Shown here: positions 42,278-51,546 of the stretch, one piece after another
How positions within the stretch are numbered: the first letter of the stretch is position 1
How the letters are laid out: each line of letters begins with the position of its first letter
Assembly: GCA_947649645.1 (NCBI GenBank)
Contig: CANSSP010000001.1
Location: 186,001 to 250,000, forward strand
Direction of reading: 5' to 3'
DNA from: an uncultured Roseburia sp.
Lineage (GTDB): Bacteria; Bacillota; Clostridia; Lachnospirales; Lachnospiraceae
Length of the DNA stretch: 64,000 nt
Translations under genes and position numbers: made by a program
The notes under the pieces: model-generated
The model's database searches: none
What the model was told of the DNA's origin: nothing
What the model saw: the letters and a program-made list of their open reading frames with translations, nothing else

Positions 42278-42315
42278 GGGCCGGGCGGTAAAAGGCCGGT
42301 CCGATGTTTCGCGGG

Positions 42316-42354
42316 ATTCGCCGGGCGTCCATGTATGATGGCTGTCCGGCGAAT
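42316..42354 (+). promoter_or_regulatory. stem-loop upstream of alaS
   Basis: ATTCGCCGG (42316-42324) is the exact complement of CCGGCGAAT (42346-42354), with a partly paired loop. No T-tract follows. It ends 57 bp before alaS. It is not a T-box: I find no conserved T-box motif. Confidence 0.5.
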
Positions 42355-42411
42355 GCCGTGGGAGTATCAATAGAGAAGACAGAAGAATCATATATTTCGG
42401 AGGAATGAGTC

Positions 42412-45087
42412 GTGAAACAGTTTTACGGAGAAAATGAACTGCGCAGGATGTTCCTTGCTTTTTTTGAGAGCAAGGAACATCTTGTCATGAAAAGTTTTTC
42501 ACTGGTGCCGCACAATGATAAGAGCCTGCTTTTGATTAACGCGGGGATGGCGCCGCTGAAGCCCTATTTTACAGGGCAGGAGATCCCGCCGGGAAAGAGG
42601 GTGGCGACATGTCAGAAATGCATCCGTACCGGCGATATTGAAAATGTCGGCAGGACGGCCAGACATCTCACATTTTTTGAGATGCTCGGAAATTTTTCGT
42701 TTGGGGATTATTTTAAAAGAGAAGCGATCGCATGGTCGTGGGAGTTTCTGACAAAGGTTCTGGGGCTGGAGGAGGACAGGCTGTATCCGTCTGTTTACGG
42801 TGAGGACGACGAGGCATTTGAGATCTGGAATAAGGAGATTGGTATTCCCGCGGAGCGCATCACCCGTTTCTACCGTGACCCGGAGACAGGGGCATGCGAC
42901 AATTTCTGGGAGCACGGGGCGGGACCCTGCGGTCCTTGTTCGGAGATTTATTATGACCGCGGTGAAAAATACGGGTGTGGGAGTCCGGACTGCAGGGTCG
43001 GGTGTGACTGCGACCGCTTTATGGAAGTATGGAATAATGTGTTTACCCAGTTCGACGGAGACGGCAAAGGCGGCTATGAAGAGCTGGAGCAGAAGAATAT
43101 TGATACGGGAATGGGACTGGAGCGTCTTGCCGTCGTGATACAGGATGTCGATTCGGTGTTCGATATCGATACGATGAAAGCGATCAGAGATAAGGTGTGT
43201 GAGCTGTCGAAAAAGACGTATCAGACGGATGCGCTGGACGACGTCTCAATCCGGCTGATCACAGACCATATCCGCTCGGCGACGTTTATGATTTCCGACG
43301 GCATCATGCCGTCAAACGAAGGCAGAGGCTATGTGCTCCGCCGTATCATCCGTCGTGCGGCCAGACATGGGAGGATGCTGGGCATCGCCGGGACTTTTAT
43401 GGCGAAGCTGGCGGCGACGGTGATCGACGAGAGTAAGGATGGTTATCCGGAGCTCTATGAGAAGCAGGATTTTATATTTAAAGTGCTCACGCAGGAAGAA
43501 GAGAAGTTTAACCGGACCATTGATCAGGGGCTTGCGATCTTAGGAGAGATGGAGACTGAAATGGAAGCTGCGGGCGGCAGGGTGCTTTCCGGTGAAAACG
43601 CGTTCCGCCTGTATGATACGTTTGGTTTTCCGATCGATCTGACACGTGAGATTCTGGAGGAAAAAGGATTTACAATCGACGAGGAAGGCTTTGAAGCGGC
43701 GATGAAGGTGCAGCGCGAAACAGCCCGCAAGGCCCGCAAGGTGACAAACTACATGGGGGCGGATGTGACGGTGTACGAGTCGATCGATCCTTCTGTCACG
43801 ACGAAATTTGTCGGATATGACCGTCTCACTCACACGTCAAAGGTTACGGTCATGACGACAGAGACGGAGATCACCGAAGCGCTCTCGGACGGTGAAACAG
43901 GAACGATATTTGTGGAGGAGACGCCGTTTTACGCGACGATGGGCGGACAGAATGCCGATACGGGTTTTATAAAAAGCGCGGACCAGTCGTTTGTCTTTAA
44001 GGTGGAAGATACCGTAAATATGCTCGGCGGCAAGGTGGGGCATATCGGCAGCGTGGTGAGCGGCATGGTAAAGACGGGCGATACGGTGGAACTTTTCGTG
44101 GATGCCGGGAAGCGTGCCGCGATCGGAAAAAACCATTCGGCAACGCATCTTCTGCAGAAGGCCCTTCGCACGGTGCTGGGGAGCCATGTGGAGCAGGCGG
44201 GGTCCGATGTGAACGCAGACCGGCTGCGTTTTGACTTCTCCCACTTTTCTGCGATGACGCCGGAGGAGTTAAAGAGGGTCGAGGCAATCGTAAATGAAAA
44301 GATTGCGGCCGCGCTTCCGGTTGAGACGAAAGTTATGAGTCTTGAAGAGGCGAAGAAGACGGGGGCGATGGCGCTGTTTGGCGAGAAGTATGGCGAGAGT
44401 GTGCGCGTCGTAAGGATGGGAGATTTTTCCGTCGAACTGTGCGGCGGCACGCACGTTGAAAATACCAGTGCGATTTCTTCGTTTAAAATTGTATCGGAAG
44501 CAGGAGTTGCGGCCGGCGTCAGAAGAATCGAGGCACTGACGGCGCAGGGTGTTTTTGCATATTACGACAGGATTGAGGAGGAGCTTTTGTCGGCGGCGAA
44601 GGCGGCAAAGACGACTCCTGCCGGACTTACGGATAAGATCGGGCACCTGATGGCGGAGATAAAGGCGTTACAGAGTGAAAACGAGTCCTTAAAGAGTAAG
44701 GCGGCGAAAAACGCACTTGGCGATGTGATGGATGAGGTTGTGGAAGTGGGCGGTGTGAAGCTTCTGGCCGTCGGCGTCGAGGGCGTGGACATGAACGGAC
44801 TCAGGGATCTGGGCGATCAGCTCAAGGCGAAGCTCGGGGAGGGCGTCATTGTCCTGGCGTCTGCAAAGGACGGCAAGGTGAACCTGATCGCGATGGCGAC
44901 CGAGGGCGCGATGGCAAAGGGCGCGCATGCCGGAAATCTGATCAGACGTATCGCCGGGAAGGTCGGCGGCGGCGGCGGCGGACGGCCGAATATGGCGCAG
45001 GCCGGCGGAAAGAATGCTGCAGGAATCCCGGATGCGGTCGCGGAGGCGAAACTGGTGCTGGCGGAGCAGACAAGTCAGGAGAGGTGA
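42412..45087 (+). CDS. alaS: alanyl-tRNA synthetase
   Basis: Charges tRNA-Ala in the cytoplasm. The 891-residue protein has the class II catalytic domain (ELRRMFLAFFESKEH start, motif 2 region near residues 60-80). The editing domain follows, with its zinc/editing motifs HSATHLLQKAL near residue 580 and CGGTHVENTSAI near 680. A coiled-coil linker and the C-Ala domain come last, ending near a GGGGGGRPNMAQAGG loop. All domains are present. The start is GTG 42412 with CGGAGGAA ahead of it. Confidence 0.97.
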   Translation: MKQFYGENELRRMFLAFFESKEHLVMKSFSLVPHNDKSLLLINAGMAPLKPYFTGQEIPPGKRVATCQKCIRTGDIENVGRTARHLTFFEMLGNFSFGDYFKREAIAWSWEFLTKVLGLEEDRLYPSVYGEDDEAFEIWNKEIGIPAERITRFYRDPETGACDNFWEHGAGPCGPCSEIYYDRGEKYGCGSPDCRVGCDCDRFMEVWNNVFTQFDGDGKGGYEELEQKNIDTGMGLERLAVVIQDVDSVFDIDTMKAIRDKVCELSKKTYQTDALDDVSIRLITDHIRSATFMISDGIMPSNEGRGYVLRRIIRRAARHGRMLGIAGTFMAKLAATVIDESKDGYPELYEKQDFIFKVLTQEEEKFNRTIDQGLAILGEMETEMEAAGGRVLSGENAFRLYDTFGFPIDLTREILEEKGFTIDEEGFEAAMKVQRETARKARKVTNYMGADVTVYESIDPSVTTKFVGYDRLTHTSKVTVMTTETEITEALSDGETGTIFVEETPFYATMGGQNADTGFIKSADQSFVFKVEDTVNMLGGKVGHIGSVVSGMVKTGDTVELFVDAGKRAAIGKNHSATHLLQKALRTVLGSHVEQAGSDVNADRLRFDFSHFSAMTPEELKRVEAIVNEKIAAALPVETKVMSLEEAKKTGAMALFGEKYGESVRVVRMGDFSVELCGGTHVENTSAISSFKIVSEAGVAAGVRRIEALTAQGVFAYYDRIEEELLSAAKAAKTTPAGLTDKIGHLMAEIKALQSENESLKSKAAKNALGDVMDEVVEVGGVKLLAVGVEGVDMNGLRDLGDQLKAKLGEGVIVLASAKDGKVNLIAMATEGAMAKGAHAGNLIRRIAGKVGGGGGGRPNMAQAGGKNAAGIPDAVAEAKLVLAEQTSQER

Positions 45088-45174
45088 GGAAACAAATCTG
45101 ACCGGCGGTTTTGGTTGCGAAGGGATCGCAATAGCGCGGAGCTGAGGTAAAAATAGGGTGACAGGAGGATTCAT

Positions 45175-45726
45175 ATGAGCAGAATCGGAATTTTTATGGC
45201 GGACGGCTGCGAGGAGATCGAGGGCCTTGCCGTGGTGGATATTGTGCGCCGCGCAAAGATGGAGATCGTGATGATCGCTCTTACGGAGAAAAAGGAAGTG
45301 ACGGGGTCGCACGGGATTACGTTTCTGGCGGACGCGGCGGCATCGGAGGTGGACTTTGACGGGCTGGACGGGATCGTGCTTCCGGGCGGAATGCCAGGGA
45401 CTTTACATCTGGCGGATGATGAGACGGTAAACGCAGTGATCCGGCGTTTTGCGTCGGAGGGAAAGCTGGTCGGCGCCATCTGCGCCGCGCCGGGCGTGCC
45501 CGGTGCGGCCGGGATTCTTGCGGGAAAGCGTGCCACATGCCATCCGGGGTTTGAAGATAAACTGACGGGGGCTGTCGTCTGTGTAGATGAGGTCGTCGTG
45601 GACGGCAATCTGATCACAAGCCGCGGCATGGGTACTGCGATACCGTTTGGCCTTGCAATCGTGCGTTATTTTACGGATGAAGAGACGGTGGAAGGAATCA
45701 GAAAAGGGCTGGTTTTCCGCGCCTAG
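45175..45726 (+). CDS. DJ-1/PfpI family protein
   Basis: A 183-residue protein of the DJ-1/ThiJ superfamily, DJ-1 subgroup. FMADGCEEIEGLAVVDI near the start carries the conserved acidic residue, VLPGGMPGTLHL lies near residue 65, the reactive cysteine is in GAICAAPGVPG near 103, and SRGMGTAIPFGLAIV near 150 is also typical. Members act as protein or glyoxal deglycases/glyoxalase III or as redox sensors; the activity here is not proven. ACAGGAGG precedes ATG 45175. Confidence 0.9.
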   Translation: MSRIGIFMADGCEEIEGLAVVDIVRRAKMEIVMIALTEKKEVTGSHGITFLADAAASEVDFDGLDGIVLPGGMPGTLHLADDETVNAVIRRFASEGKLVGAICAAPGVPGAAGILAGKRATCHPGFEDKLTGAVVCVDEVVVDGNLITSRGMGTAIPFGLAIVRYFTDEETVEGIRKGLVFRA

Positions 45727-45756
45727 AAAGTGCACCGGAGTTGCGTATCCGGACGG

Positions 45757-45802
45757 AAATCACGCCGTATCAGCCATTTATGCGGCTGATGCGGCGTGAT
45801 TT
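45757..45802. terminator. bidirectional-looking terminator between the DJ-1 and SASP genes
   Basis: Two 19-bp arms (45757-45775 and 45784-45802), one G-U pair, 8-nt loop. They lie between convergent genes, with T-rich sequence (to 45818) on the plus side. Confidence 0.8.
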
Positions 45803-45837
45803 GTATTCGGGTATTTTTTAATTTTGAAAGTGCATCC

Positions 45838-46056
45838 TTATCTGGACATCTGTTCTTCCTGCTTCATGATCATCTTTTTGACCATTTCGCCGCCGATGCT
45901 GCCCGCCTGTGCGGAAGTAAGGTCGCCGTTGTAACCTTCTTTTAAAGGTACTCCGATTTCACTGGCTACTTCCTGTTTGAAACGATTCATCGCTTCTTTC
46001 GCCTGCGGTACGGCCATCTGACTGCTGTTAGAACCTGAACTGTTTGTTGCGCTCAT
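45838..46056 (-). CDS. alpha/beta-type small acid-soluble spore protein
   Basis: A 72-residue DNA-coating spore protein. After a Ser/Asn-rich start, the signature block runs through AKEAMNRFKQEVASEIGV, containing the germination-protease site, and GDLTSAQAGSIGGEMVKKMI. Such proteins saturate spore DNA and protect it from UV. The ATG at 46056 is preceded by GGAGGTGAAAACC; the frame is open a further 5 codons. Expression is expected from sigma-G in the forespore; a GAATA element about 45-50 bases upstream could be its -35, but the -10 is unclear. Confidence 0.95.
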   Translation of the reverse strand: MSATNSSGSNSSQMAVPQAKEAMNRFKQEVASEIGVPLKEGYNGDLTSAQAGSIGGEMVKKMIMKQEEQMSR

Positions 46057-46195
46057 GGTTTTCACCTCCATAAAAATGTGTTGTTTTTCTTTGGGGATAT
46101 TCCCCTCTGTGAGGGCGCGGCAGTTTTCGCCGCGGCTCCTAATCCTATTATTTACAGCCGCAAAAATAATATGTTGGAAATTATTGAGAATTTTC

Positions 46196-46225
46196 TTGAC
46201 AATGGAAATGAGATGTGCTTATACT
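46196..46225 (+). promoter_or_regulatory. promoter of the leader ORF/ABC exporter
   Basis: TTGACA (46196-46201), 18 bp, TATACT (46220-46225). It drives a leader of about 350 nt that holds a small ORF and a terminator before the exporter genes. Confidence 0.75.
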
Positions 46226-46278
46226 AACAATATGCAGTCAATGCAGTGTTCAATTTTGAGGAAAAGGAGGTAAGAATA

Positions 46279-46416
46279 ATGTTGAGATTTCAGTATGTGA
46301 ATGGATCAGAGGATCAGAAAAGGCATTGTATTACCTCGGTGGAGTTTTCGGCCAGTATTATGAGGAGCAGTATGTTTGTGCGGGCGCGCGGAGCGTGTTC
46401 CGTGCGCAGACCGTAG
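46279..46416 (+). CDS. 45-residue leader peptide upstream of the ABC exporter
   Basis: A small ORF with a strong ribosome site (AAAAGGAGG) ahead of ATG 46279, stop at 46414-46416. The peptide is basic and ends in an Arg-rich stretch (FVRARGACSVRRP). Two overlapping hairpins span its end: 46384-46392 with 46399-46407, and 46406-46411 with 46418-46423; they exclude each other. An intrinsic terminator follows 48 bp later. This layout suggests a regulatory leader peptide controlling read-through into the exporter genes. Confidence 0.6.
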   Translation: MLRFQYVNGSEDQKRHCITSVEFSASIMRSSMFVRARGACSVRRP

Positions 46417-46463
46417 CGTCTGCCTGTTTCCATAGATGGCGGATTTATTTCTGTGAACCGCAG

Positions 46464-46500
46464 AGCCCGTGGTAATCGTATCGATGCCGCGGGCTTTTTT
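46464..46500 (+). terminator. intrinsic terminator (probable attenuator) before the ABC exporter
   Basis: AGCCCGTGG (46464-46472) pairs with CCGCGGGCT (46487-46495) including one G-U pair, and is followed by TTTTTT. It lies between the leader ORF and the exporter gene start (46585), so the exporter can only be transcribed from the promoter at 46196 by reading through it. Confidence 0.82.
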
Positions 46501-46584
46501 GTCATACAGGGAAATATGTCCTGTATGGCGGGAATACCGGACGGAAATGAAGAGAAGACATGCCGGGAGAAAAGGAGGATTTTT

Positions 46585-48321
46585 GTGAAGAAGTTGTATA
46601 TTTATATCGGACGCGAGTGGCTTTCGTATCTGTTTGCCATCGCTTCGATGGTGACGGCGATTGTCCTGGACATGATTTATCCGAAGATCACCCAGGATAT
46701 TGTGGATGAAGTGATTTCAGGCGGCAAAACGCAGCTTTTGACAGGGCTTCTGGGCGGAATTGTGGCGGTGGGAATCGGGCGGTGTATCTTTGGATATTGC
46801 AAAGAAATTATGTTTGACCGTGTCTCGTCAAAGATCGGTTCGCAGATGCGCAAGGATCTGTTCGACCACATTCAGACGTTGTCTATGAATTATTTTGACA
46901 ATGTCAATACGGGAGAGCTGATGGCCCGCGTGAAGGACGACGTGGACCGGATCTGGGATGCGCTCGGGTTTGTCGGAATGCTTGTGATTGAGGTCATCAT
47001 CCATGTCGGCTTTGTGCTTTACTGTATGTTCAGCAGAAACTGGAAGCTGGCGCTGGTTCCGCTGTTTGCAATGATTATCTGCGGGATTGTGGCGGTGGTG
47101 ATGGAGCGGAAGCTGGATAAAGTATATGAGGAAATCAGTGAGGAAAACGCTGTGCTGACGACGGTGGCAGAGGAAAATCTTGCGGGCGTGCGCACGGTAA
47201 AAGCGTTTGCGCGGGAAAAGCACGAGATCCAGAAGTTTTTATCACACAACAGTCGTTATTATGAACTGAACATCACACAGTCGAAGGTGATGGTGCGGTA
47301 TTATCCGCTGTTTCAGTTTGTGGGAAAGGCCCTGCCGGTCTGCACGACGATCCTGGGCGGTATTTTTGTGATGAACGGCGAGATGACGCTGGGCGCGCTC
47401 GTAGCGTTTGTGGAATACAGCAGAAACTGCACCTGGCCGATGGAGATGCTGGGCTGGCTGACCAATGGTGCTTCTGCAGCCGCGGCGTCCTACAAGAAAA
47501 TCCGTAAAATATACGGAGAAGAGGCGATGGTTAAGGATAAGGACAGGACGGTCCGGCTGGAAAAAGTCAGCGGGGACATCGAATTTGATCATGTGTCGTT
47601 TAAACTGGAAGAAAAAGAGATATTAAAAGACGTCAGTTTTGTGGTTCCGGCCGGAAAGACGCTTGGAATTATGGGGGCGACCGGCTCGGGAAAATCTTCG
47701 ATGATCAGTTTGCTGCAGCGCTTTTACGATGTGACGGAGGGAGCGGTGCGTTTTGACGGGACGGACGTCAGGGATTTGTCGCTAAAGCAGCTCCGCAGTA
47801 ATATTTCCGTGGTTTTACAGGATGTGTTCCTCTTTTCGGATACGATCGAGGAAAATATCAGGATGGGGCAGAGAAAATGTCTGCCCATCGAGGAAGTGCG
47901 CCTCGCGGCGGAACATGCCAGCGCGCGTGATTTTATCGAGAAGATGGATGAACAGTATAAGACGGTCATCGGAGAGCGCGGCGTAGGCCTTTCCGGCGGT
48001 CAGAAACAGCGGATCAGCATCGCGCGGGCGCTGGCAAAGCACAGTCCGGTGCTGGTGCTCGACGATTCCACATCTGCGCTGGATATGGAGACGGAGCATG
48101 AGATTCAGAAGATGCTGAACTGTCTTTCGGATACGACAAAAATTGTGATTGCACACCGTATTTCGGCGGTCCGTCATGCAGACGAAATTATTTATCTGGA
48201 AGAAGGCAGGATCGCAGAGCGCGGGACGCACGAAGAGCTTCTGGCAAAGAAGGGACTTTATTATGATACCTATATGGCGCAGTACGGCGCGTTTTCCGGA
48301 TATACGGCGCAGACTGCATAG
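46585..48321 (+). CDS. heterodimeric ABC exporter, subunit with degenerate Walker B
   Basis: A 578-residue half-exporter: six membrane helices over residues 1-290 and one ATPase domain after about 330. Walker A is GATGSGKSS, the signature is LSGGQKQ, and Walker B reads VLVLDDSTSALD, with Asp instead of the catalytic Glu. That is typical of the inactive-site partner in heterodimeric exporters (BmrC/TM287 type). GTG 46585 follows AAAGGAGG. The frame is open upstream through the terminator, but that part has no family sequence. The second subunit follows 100 bp later. Substrates are probably drugs or peptides. Confidence 0.92.
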   Translation: MKKLYIYIGREWLSYLFAIASMVTAIVLDMIYPKITQDIVDEVISGGKTQLLTGLLGGIVAVGIGRCIFGYCKEIMFDRVSSKIGSQMRKDLFDHIQTLSMNYFDNVNTGELMARVKDDVDRIWDALGFVGMLVIEVIIHVGFVLYCMFSRNWKLALVPLFAMIICGIVAVVMERKLDKVYEEISEENAVLTTVAEENLAGVRTVKAFAREKHEIQKFLSHNSRYYELNITQSKVMVRYYPLFQFVGKALPVCTTILGGIFVMNGEMTLGALVAFVEYSRNCTWPMEMLGWLTNGASAAAASYKKIRKIYGEEAMVKDKDRTVRLEKVSGDIEFDHVSFKLEEKEILKDVSFVVPAGKTLGIMGATGSGKSSMISLLQRFYDVTEGAVRFDGTDVRDLSLKQLRSNISVVLQDVFLFSDTIEENIRMGQRKCLPIEEVRLAAEHASARDFIEKMDEQYKTVIGERGVGLSGGQKQRISIARALAKHSPVLVLDDSTSALDMETEHEIQKMLNCLSDTTKIVIAHRISAVRHADEIIYLEEGRIAERGTHEELLAKKGLYYDTYMAQYGAFSGYTAQTA

Positions 48322-48421
48322 TCGCCGGGCGGTTTCTGCGGCATTTCTGCACAGGCCGCTCTGGTGTGGAGTTTTAAGCCGCTGAAAGATTATTTCCAGG
48401 GGCAGAAAGGGGAGATGAAAT

Positions 48422-50212
48422 ATGGCGGTCAATTCATTCCGCGAAGATGAATTTATGGAAAACACCGATAAGAAAAAGATATTAAAGCGGCTGTTTTCCT
48501 ATCTGCTGGAGTATAAATGGATACTTTTTGCCGTGTTGCTGTGTATGGGCGTCACGGTTGCGATTTCGCTGGTCAATCCGCTGATTATCGAGGAGGCGAT
48601 TGACCATTATATCAGGGAATCGGATTTTTCCGGGCTGATGCGGCTCGGCGTGTGTGCGCTGGCGCTCAATATCCTGTTTGTCCTTTTGGTAAAGGTGCGG
48701 ATGTATGTGATGTCGGTTGTTTCGAATAAGATCCTGCTGCGCATCCGCCAGGATCTGTATGAGCATATTCAGACACTTTCGTTTTCATTTTTTGACAGCC
48801 GGCCGACCGGGAAGATTCTGGCACGGATTATCGGAGATGTCAATTCCCTGAAGGATGTGCTTGTAAATATGGTCACGACGTTAATCCCGGAATTTATCAC
48901 GGTGCTCGGAGTGGTGGTGATCATGCTGGTAAAGGACTACCGGCTGGCGCTGGCTTCACTTTCCACGATTCCTGTCATGGCTCTGGGCATCTGGTTTGTG
49001 CAGAAGGCATCGCATAAGCGCTGGGGTGTTTTCCGGAAAAAATCTTCCAATCTGAACGCCTATGTACACGAGGATATTGCGGGGATGAACGTGGTGCAGA
49101 GTTTTGGCGCCGAGGAGGAGACGCGGGAAATATTTGGAAATCTCACCGACGAGCATCAGAAGGCGTTTGTGGATGCAGTTACCTACGCGGATATGTTCGG
49201 TCCTGTTATCGATTTCTGCTGGGGCATCGGGGCGATGATGCTCTACCTGATCGGGATTCGTTTTCTCGGGTCTGAGGATATTTCCGTCGGACTTCTGGTG
49301 GCGTTTGGCACTTATATCAATATGTTCTGGAATCCGATTATGAATCTGAGCAGCTTTTACAACAATCTGGTGACGAATCTGACAGCGGCGGAGCGGATTT
49401 TTGATATTCTGGACACGGAGGCGGAGATTGTGGATGCGTCTGATGTTGCGGAGCTGCCGGACGTACAGGGCGAGGTTACGTTTTCTCATGTCAGCTTTAC
49501 GTATGACAAGGGGACGGCGGCGGAGACAAAAGTTTTAGAGGACGTCAGCTTTAAGGTTTCGCCGGGAGAGACGATCGCGCTTGTCGGGCCGACCGGGGCG
49601 GGAAAGACCACGATTGTGAATCTGATCAGCCGTTTTTATGACATTGAGGAGGGAACGATCTGTGTCGACGGATTTGATCTGACAAAAATATCGATTGAGA
49701 GTTTAAGACGCCAGATGGGCGTGATGACGCAGGACAATTTTATATTCCACGGGACGGTCAGGGACAATATTCTGTATGGAAAACTGGATGCGACGGAGGA
49801 TGAGATGATCGCCGCTGCGAAAGCAGTCAATGCGCATGCGTTTATTATGAAAATGGAGAAAGGGTATGATACGGAGCTGAAAGAACACGGGGCAGGTCTC
49901 TCGATCGGCCAGCGCCAGCTCATCGCGTTTGCGCGGACGATGATTTCGATGCCCCGGATCCTGATACTCGATGAGGCGACGTCAAGCATCGACACGCACA
50001 CGGAGATTCTTGTTCAGAAGGGGATCGAGGCGCTTCTGGCGGGGAGAACCAGTTTTGTGATCGCGCACCGGCTGTCAACCATTCAGAATGCGGACCGGAT
50101 TTTCGTGATCGATAAGGGCGGGATTTTAGAGCAGGGAAGCCCCGAGGAGCTGATGAAGAAAAAAGGAGCGTATTACCGGCTTTATATGAAGCAGTTTGAG
50201 GCGGCGGCGTAA
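48422..50212 (+). CDS. heterodimeric ABC exporter, catalytic subunit
   Basis: A 596-residue half-exporter. Six membrane helices (residues 35-330) precede an ATPase domain with Walker A GPTGAGKTT and Walker B ILILDEATSSID, which has the catalytic Glu. Its signature is LSIGQRQ, a departure from LSGGQ. The two degenerate elements of this pair, the partner's Walker B and this signature, form the same composite ATP site, as known for heterodimeric exporters such as TM287/288. AAAGGGGAG precedes ATG 48422. Confidence 0.93.
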   Translation: MAVNSFREDEFMENTDKKKILKRLFSYLLEYKWILFAVLLCMGVTVAISLVNPLIIEEAIDHYIRESDFSGLMRLGVCALALNILFVLLVKVRMYVMSVVSNKILLRIRQDLYEHIQTLSFSFFDSRPTGKILARIIGDVNSLKDVLVNMVTTLIPEFITVLGVVVIMLVKDYRLALASLSTIPVMALGIWFVQKASHKRWGVFRKKSSNLNAYVHEDIAGMNVVQSFGAEEETREIFGNLTDEHQKAFVDAVTYADMFGPVIDFCWGIGAMMLYLIGIRFLGSEDISVGLLVAFGTYINMFWNPIMNLSSFYNNLVTNLTAAERIFDILDTEAEIVDASDVAELPDVQGEVTFSHVSFTYDKGTAAETKVLEDVSFKVSPGETIALVGPTGAGKTTIVNLISRFYDIEEGTICVDGFDLTKISIESLRRQMGVMTQDNFIFHGTVRDNILYGKLDATEDEMIAAAKAVNAHAFIMKMEKGYDTELKEHGAGLSIGQRQLIAFARTMISMPRILILDEATSSIDTHTEILVQKGIEALLAGRTSFVIAHRLSTIQNADRIFVIDKGGILEQGSPEELMKKKGAYYRLYMKQFEAAA

Positions 50213-50256
50213 GCCGCCCGGAGGCCGGGGAAACCATGTCACAAAAAGGAGCAGCC

Positions 50257-50784
50257 ATGAAATATAAAATAGATCTGACGGATGACGATTATTTTCGTTT
50301 CAATCTCTTTTACGCAAATCATTCAAAGGCAGGAAAGCGTTCCATGAAAATGGCCAGAATCGTATTACCGGTTCTGGCGCTGTCTTTTCTTCTGGTATTA
50401 TTCCTTGCAGGTGCCAGGCCGGGGCTTCTGGCCACAGAGGCGGTCGTCCTGGCGGTCGTGGTGATCGTCTGGTATCTGAGGGTTCCAAAGATAATGGAAA
50501 GAAATATCAGAAAGAATATTGACAGGATAAAGGCAGACGGGAAGCTGCCGTATCATGCAGCGTCGGAGATTGCGTTTGAGGATACCATGATTGTGGAGAA
50601 AAATGAGATGGGAGAGTTTCATGTAGCTTACAGCGATATAGAAACTATTTATCCCGGGGAAGCGTATCTTTATATCTTTTATGGCGCCATACAGGCGTTT
50701 ATCATTCCGTATCGCTGCCTGGGCAAGGATACGCGGCAGGTGGTAGAATATGTCTTAAAAAAACAGGCGGATTCTGAATCGTAA
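50257..50784 (+). CDS. YcxB-like membrane protein
   Basis: A 175-residue protein of the YcxB type. After a short cytoplasmic start (KYKIDLTDDDYFRFN) come two close membrane helices (residues 33-75), then a soluble C-terminal domain with FEDTMIVEKNEMGEFHVAYSDI and YLYIFYGAIQAFIIPYRCL. Function is not known for the family. ATG 50257 follows AAAAAGGAGCAG, 44 bp after the exporter, so it may be co-transcribed. Confidence 0.75.
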   Translation: MKYKIDLTDDDYFRFNLFYANHSKAGKRSMKMARIVLPVLALSFLLVLFLAGARPGLLATEAVVLAVVVIVWYLRVPKIMERNIRKNIDRIKADGKLPYHAASEIAFEDTMIVEKNEMGEFHVAYSDIETIYPGEAYLYIFYGAIQAFIIPYRCLGKDTRQVVEYVLKKQADSES

Positions 50785-50820
50785 ATCGTCTGCGTCGGCT
50801 GCACGGCGTCAGAATTTTTT

Positions 50821-50848
50821 GTATAAAATGGAAAAAAACGGGAATCTT
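50821..50848 (+). promoter_or_regulatory. candidate sigma-F promoter of spoIIR
   Basis: GTATA (50821-50825), 14 bp, GGGAATCTT (50840-50848). It resembles the forespore sigma-F pattern (GYATA and GGNRANANT), with one or two mismatches in the -10. spoIIR is a sigma-F gene in Bacillus. Confidence 0.4.
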
Positions 50849-50885
50849 CTTCTTATGGGAAACAGTGAGAAAGGAGAGGATTTTT

Positions 50886-51512
50886 ATGAAAAAAAGAAAG
50901 GTAATATGGTACATACTGCTGGGGATTAATCTTTTTCTGCTTCTTCTGACCGGAATACAGTATGGGAGACGTTTAAAACTCCAGCAGGGTATCGCAGAGA
51001 AGGTAATACGGTTTCATGTGCTTGCAAACAGCGATACACCGGAAGACCAGGCGCTTAAAATCAAAGTGCGGGACGCCGTCGGGGAAGAACTCGGCGTATT
51101 GCTGGAGACGGTGAAGAGCCGGAAAGAGTCTGAAGCGGTAATCAGAGAACAGATGGAGGCGATTGTAAAAACGGCGGAACAGACGGTTGTGGCGGAGGGG
51201 TATGATTACAAGGTGAGAGCGTCTCTGACAGAGGCGGATTTTCCGGTAAAACAGTATGGAAGCTTCCGTTTTCCGGCCGGAAAATATGAGGCACTTGAGA
51301 TTGAGATCGGGGAGGGTGCCGGGAAGAACTGGTGGTGTGTGATGTACCCCAATATGTGCTTTTCGGGAAGTGTCTATGAAATTGTCGACGAGGACGCAGA
51401 AGAGTCCCTGCGCCGGACGCTTTCCCCCGGAGAATATGAAAAAGTCCTTGCCTCGGGGGAATATCGGGTACAGTTTCAATATCTGACATTTTTAAATGAA
51501 TATCTGCGATAG
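50886..51512 (+). CDS. spoIIR: stage II sporulation protein R
   Basis: A 208-residue signalling protein secreted from the forespore that triggers SpoIIGA processing of pro-sigma-E in the mother cell. One N-terminal helix (VIWYILLGINLFLLLLTGI) acts as signal/anchor. The conserved IRFHVLANSDTPEDQALKIKVRDAV lies near residues 40-65 and NWWCVMYPNMCF near 155. Length is at the family norm. AAAGGAGAGG precedes ATG 50886; the open frame extends 7 codons further. It is convergent with the response regulator. Confidence 0.94.
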   Translation: MKKRKVIWYILLGINLFLLLLTGIQYGRRLKLQQGIAEKVIRFHVLANSDTPEDQALKIKVRDAVGEELGVLLETVKSRKESEAVIREQMEAIVKTAEQTVVAEGYDYKVRASLTEADFPVKQYGSFRFPAGKYEALEIEIGEGAGKNWWCVMYPNMCFSGSVYEIVDEDAEESLRRTLSPGEYEKVLASGEYRVQFQYLTFLNEYLR

Positions 51513-51546
51513 GAGCGAAAAGGGGCCCCTGCAGGCGCAGATGCAG

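Noticed and set aside
42278..42411. T-box riboswitch upstream of alaS
   Set aside because: A stem-loop is present, but the conserved T-box antiterminator sequence and a terminator are absent.
51513..51546. terminator between spoIIR and the response regulator
   Set aside because: AGGGGCCCCT and CTGC/GCAG pairings exist, but there is no T-tract on either strand.
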